From: Bacteroidales bacterium
GTDB lineage: Bacteria > Bacteroidota > Bacteroidia > Bacteroidales > UBA932
Length of the DNA stretch: 33,263 bases
Assembly (NCBI GenBank): GCA_017616655.1
Contig: JAFZXU010000052.1
Location: 1-33,263, forward strand
Reading direction: 5' to 3'
Shown: positions 30,780 to 33,263 of the stretch, in pieces
How the letters are laid out: each line of letters starts with the position of its first letter
How positions within the stretch are numbered: the first letter of the stretch is position 1
Notes under the pieces: generated by a model
Told to the model about the DNA's origin: nothing
The model's database searches: none
What the model saw: only the letters and a program-made list of their open reading frames with translations
Position numbers and translations under genes: made by a program

Positions 30780-32273
30780 TTAATATGATCTTGCAAAGAT
30801 GACCCTGCGCTTCGAAGGCCTGCCGGAATAGACGCATTTGCCCTCCTCCTCGCACACGCAGGTGTCGATAGGGATGCAGCGGATGGTGGCCTTGGTTTCC
30901 TCCTTGATCTTCTCCTCCGTCTCGGGAGTGCCGTCCCAGTGGCAGAGCAGGAAGCCGCCCTTCTCGATCTCGGTCTTGAACTCCTCCCAGCTCTCCACCT
31001 TGCGGATGTTGGCGGTGCGGAAGGCTTCCGCCTTGGCGTAGAGGTTCTTCTGGATCTCGTCCATCAGGCCGAGGGCGACATCCGCCAGCCCCTCCTGAGG
31101 TATGGACTGCTTCTCCATTGTGTCGCGGCGGGCGAGTTCAACCACGCCGTTGTCGAGGTCGCGGGGGCCGATGACCACGCGCACGGGAACTCCCTTGAGC
31201 TCCCACTCTGCGAATTTGAAGCCGGGGCGCAGGTTGTCGCGGTCGTCGATCTTCACGGAAAGGCCCTTCGCCTCCATCTCAGCCTTGAGGGACTCCATCT
31301 TTTCGCGGATGCGGGAGAGTTCCTCGTCTGTCTTGTAGATAGGCACCATCACCACCTGTATCGGGGCGAGGGTCGGAGGCAGCACGAGGCCGTTGTTGTC
31401 GCTGTGGGTCATAATGAGTGCGCCCATAAGGCGTGTGGAGACGCCCCATGAGGTAGCCCAGACATACTCCAGCTTGCCCTCCTTATTGGAGAACTGCACG
31501 TCGAACGCCTTTGCGAAGTTCTGCCCGAGGAAGTGCGAGGTGCCGGCCTGCAGCGCCTTGCCGTCCTGCATCATCGCCTCTATCGTATAGGTGTCGAGTG
31601 CGCCTGCGAAACGCTCCGTCTCGCTCTTGCATCCCACCACCACCGGCATCGCCATGAATTCGCGGGCGAACTTTGCATATACGCCGACCATCTTCTGAGC
31701 CTCCGCCACAGCCTCTTCGCGGGTGGCGTGGGCGGTATGGCCCTCCTGCCAGAGGAATTCGGCGGTACGCAGGAAGAGGCGGGTGCGCATCTCCCAGCGG
31801 ACCACGTTCGCCCACTGGTTGCAGAGCAGGGGGAGATCCCTCCACGACTTGATCCAATTCTTATAGGTATTCCATATAATGGTCTCCGAAGTAGGACGGA
31901 CGATAAGCTCCTCCTCGAGCCTTGCGTCGGGATCGACCACGACACCCTTTCCGTCGGGCGATACCTTCAGGCGGTGATGGGTGACCACCGCGCACTCCTT
32001 CGCAAACCCTTCCACGTGCTCAGCCTCGCGGCTCAGGAAGGACTTGGGTATGAAGAGCGGGAAGTAGGCGTTGACATGCCCCGTCTCTTTGAACATCCTG
32101 TCCAGCTCATGCTGCATCTTCTCCCAGATGGCATATCCGTAGGGCTTGATAACCATGCATCCCCTGACGGCGGACTGCTCCGCCAGATCCGCTTTCACCA
32201 CGAGGTTGTTGTACCAGCGGGAGTAATCCTCCTCGCGGTTTACGACCTCTTTATTGTCGATCTCTTTGGCCAT
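30780..32273 (-). CDS. proS: Proline-tRNA ligase, archaeal/eukaryote-like type
   Basis: A 497-residue class II synthetase that charges tRNA-Pro. Its motifs are [56 protein letters not shown] (motif 2) and [19 protein letters not shown] (motif 3), followed by an anticodon-binding domain and a C-terminal Cys-containing zinc-like domain ([19 protein letters not shown]). It lacks the inserted editing domain of the common bacterial form. The size and ends match the short archaeal/eukaryotic-type ProS found in many Bacteroidetes. A possible weak promoter (TTG, 18 bases, GATGTTTG) lies about 35 bases upstream on the minus strand. Confidence 0.96.
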   Translation of the reverse strand: MAKEIDNKEVVNREEDYSRWYNNLVVKADLAEQSAVRGCMVIKPYGYAIWEKMQHELDRMFKETGHVNAYFPLFIPKSFLSREAEHVEGFAKECAVVTHHRLKVSPDGKGVVVDPDARLEEELIVRPTSETIIWNTYKNWIKSWRDLPLLCNQWANVVRWEMRTRLFLRTAEFLWQEGHTAHATREEAVAEAQKMVGVYAKFAREFMAMPVVVGCKSETERFAGALDTYTIEAMMQDGKALQAGTSHFLGQNFAKAFDVQFSNKEGKLEYVWATSWGVSTRLMGALIMTHSDNNGLVLPPTLAPIQVVMVPIYKTDEELSRIREKMESLKAEMEAKGLSVKIDDRDNLRPGFKFAEWELKGVPVRVVIGPRDLDNGVVELARRDTMEKQSIPQEGLADVALGLMDEIQKNLYAKAEAFRTANIRKVESWEEFKTEIEKGGFLLCHWDGTPETEEKIKEETKATIRCIPIDTCVCEEEGKCVYSGRPSKRRVIFARSY

Positions 32274-32293
32274 AAAAATTTTTGGTATAAATG

Positions 32294-32325
32294 TTGTAAA
32301 TTATTTTTCAAACATCGTATATTTG
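32294..32325 (+). promoter_or_regulatory. Promoter of the Tyr/Trp-rich lipoprotein gene
   Basis: TTG (32294-32296), a 21-base spacer, then TATATTTG (32318-32325), a perfect -7 box. A leader of about 55-60 bases follows. Confidence 0.75.
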
Positions 32326-32375
32326 CACCAGATGCAAGTACGAAACTGACGCAAAATTATAAAAATAACTGACAC

Positions 32376-32381
32376 AGGAGG
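32376..32381 (+). promoter_or_regulatory. Strong Shine-Dalgarno sequence
   Basis: AGGAGG lies 5 bases before the ATG at 32387. A full match is notable because most genes in this phylum, and in this window, lack one. It fixes the start codon. Confidence 0.7.
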
Positions 32382-32386
32382 TAAAA

Positions 32387-33263
32387 ATGAAAAACAAAGT
32401 CTTCTATCTTTCACTGATCGCAGTGGCATTCCTGACGAGTTCCTGCGGAATGAGCTATTACGCTTCCTCTGTCTATGACGACGGAATTTACTACAGAAGC
32501 AATCCGATGTCAAGGTCAGCCGTAATGGCTGCCAATGAGCAGATGCGTAATTACAACCGCGAGGTTGACGCTTCCTACTTCACCACAGATTCCCTCGGCA
32601 ACGTAGTTCTCGCCGAAGGCGTCACTTATGAAGACCTGCTCCACAGGTTCGACAGCCCCACTTACGACTATTCGCTCGATTACGGCGGATGGTACGGCGA
32701 TCCCTATTACAGCGGCTACAACACTTACAGTTACGCCTACAACAGCCCCTACTACAGCTACTGGTACAGCCCCGCAAGGTACCGTTCCTACGGATGGTAC
32801 AGCCCCTGGGCATACAGCAGCTACTGGTACGATCCCTGGTACTATGACTACTACGACTGGTACGGATACGGCTGGTACAGCCCCTGGCGTTACAGCAGCT
32901 ACTGGTACAGCCCGTGGTACTACGGCTACGGATGGAGCGGCCACAACCACCACTATCATCCCTATAACCCCAAGGACAAGGGCCACTACGGCTACAATCC
33001 TTCGAGCAACTACTACGGCAGGCGTCACGGCGGCGCGGCTACCAGCCCCGGCACCATATCCTCCCGCAGAAGCTACACCAACGGCGGCAGCTACATCCCT
33101 TCGACTTCCGTCACCGGCGGACGCAGGGTAAGCGGAACCCCTGTCGGCGGAACCCGCTCCAACGGATCTTCCTACAGGACCGGCGGAACCCGCTCCACAA
33201 CTTCGGGCGGCAATGCATCCTACAGCACCGGCGGACGTCGCAGCAGCGGAAGCAGCAGCAGTA
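32387..33263 (+). CDS. Tyr/Trp-rich repeat lipoprotein (runs off the window end)
   Basis: The frame from ATG 32387 is open to the last base, giving 292 codons without a stop. The signal peptide ends TSSC (Cys20). Residues 21-100 are polar. About 105-200 is extraordinarily rich in Tyr, Trp, Ser, Gly and Pro, with a 26-residue tandem unit at about 135-160 and 161-186 (YGWYSPWAYSSYWYDPWYY and YGWYSPWRYSSYWYSPWYY). A His-rich patch (GHNHHYHPY) follows, and then a Gly/Ser/Arg/Thr-rich tail with repeats of TGGTRS and TGGRR type. It is probably a surface lipoprotein with structural, adhesive or metal-binding character; no family is assigned. It has a perfect -7 box and an unusually strong ribosome-binding site. 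Confidence 0.85.
   Translation, partial: MKNKVFYLSLIAVAFLTSSCGMSYYASSVYDDGIYYRSNPMSRSAVMAANEQMRNYNREVDASYFTTDSLGNVVLAEGVTYEDLLHRFDSPTYDYSLDYGGWYGDPYYSGYNTYSYAYNSPYYSYWYSPARYRSYGWYSPWAYSSYWYDPWYYDYYDWYGYGWYSPWRYSSYWYSPWYYGYGWSGHNHHYHPYNPKDKGHYGYNPSSNYYGRRHGGAATSPGTISSRRSYTNGGSYIPSTSVTGGRRVSGTPVGGTRSNGSSYRTGGTRSTTSGGNASYSTGGRRSSGSSSS

Noticed and set aside
32516-33131. Thr/Ala-rich plus-strand frame and Val-rich minus-strand frame at the window end
   Set aside because: Both are shifted or antisense readings of the Tyr/Trp repeat region. The frame from 32387 has a signal peptide, ribosome-binding site and promoter and stays open to the end of the window.

Overview
The window reads as a chromosomal segment of a Bacteroidales bacterium, probably a gut lineage with fairly high GC. 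Support comes from repeated promoters of the Bacteroidetes form (TTG or TTTG, about 20 bases, TAnnTTTG), several families typical of the phylum (fimbrillin-like surface lipoproteins with PCMD-type domains, DUF3078, DUF4956, DUF2490, DUF3784, a TonB-dependent receptor with a carboxypeptidase-like N-terminal domain), and many lipoprotein signal peptides. TGA is used as a stop. I cannot name the genus. No tRNA, rRNA, CRISPR array, insertion sequence or phage gene is visible, and no stretch over 300 bases lacks a gene.

Bases 1-4071 are an eroded accessory area. It holds the tail of an upstream gene with its terminator, a possible remnant of a membrane protein, a cysteine-rich DUF3795 protein, a CDP-alcohol phosphatidyltransferase broken by one missing base, a large surface lipoprotein whose C-terminal third has a different base composition, and an AbiEi-like antitoxin whose partner frame is broken. 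Bases 4072-8501 (minus strand) are a tight run: phenylacetate-CoA ligase, an ACT-domain protein, a 48-residue protein and an 833-residue lipoprotein joining a beta-helix to an alpha/beta hydrolase. Bases 8592-10138 (plus) hold DUF3784 and two GNAT acetyltransferases, closed by a terminator. A PagL-like outer-membrane protein and a PqqD-like protein follow.

Bases 11684-16231 (plus) are the most intriguing unit: a Cthe_2159-like beta-helix lipoprotein, a small secreted YD-like protein, a VTC-type polyphosphate polymerase domain protein, a DUF4956 membrane protein and a DUF2490 outer-membrane protein. The five genes are packed or overlapping behind one promoter. Together they could form an envelope-spanning system that makes or handles a polyanion; this is inference.

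Bases 16213-20370 hold an alpha/beta hydrolase, nicotinate phosphoribosyltransferase, an M48 lipoprotein protease, a YegP-like protein and two small lipoproteins with similar N-termini. Bases 20407-26656 (minus) are hisS, the two Nfn/SudAB-like flavoprotein subunits, a periplasmic heavy-metal-binding protein and a TonB-dependent receptor with a Cys motif in its plug. sppA is divergent from the receptor. proS, a DUF3078 protein and tilS form a minus-strand operon, and the window ends inside a tyrosine/tryptophan-rich repeat lipoprotein on the plus strand.
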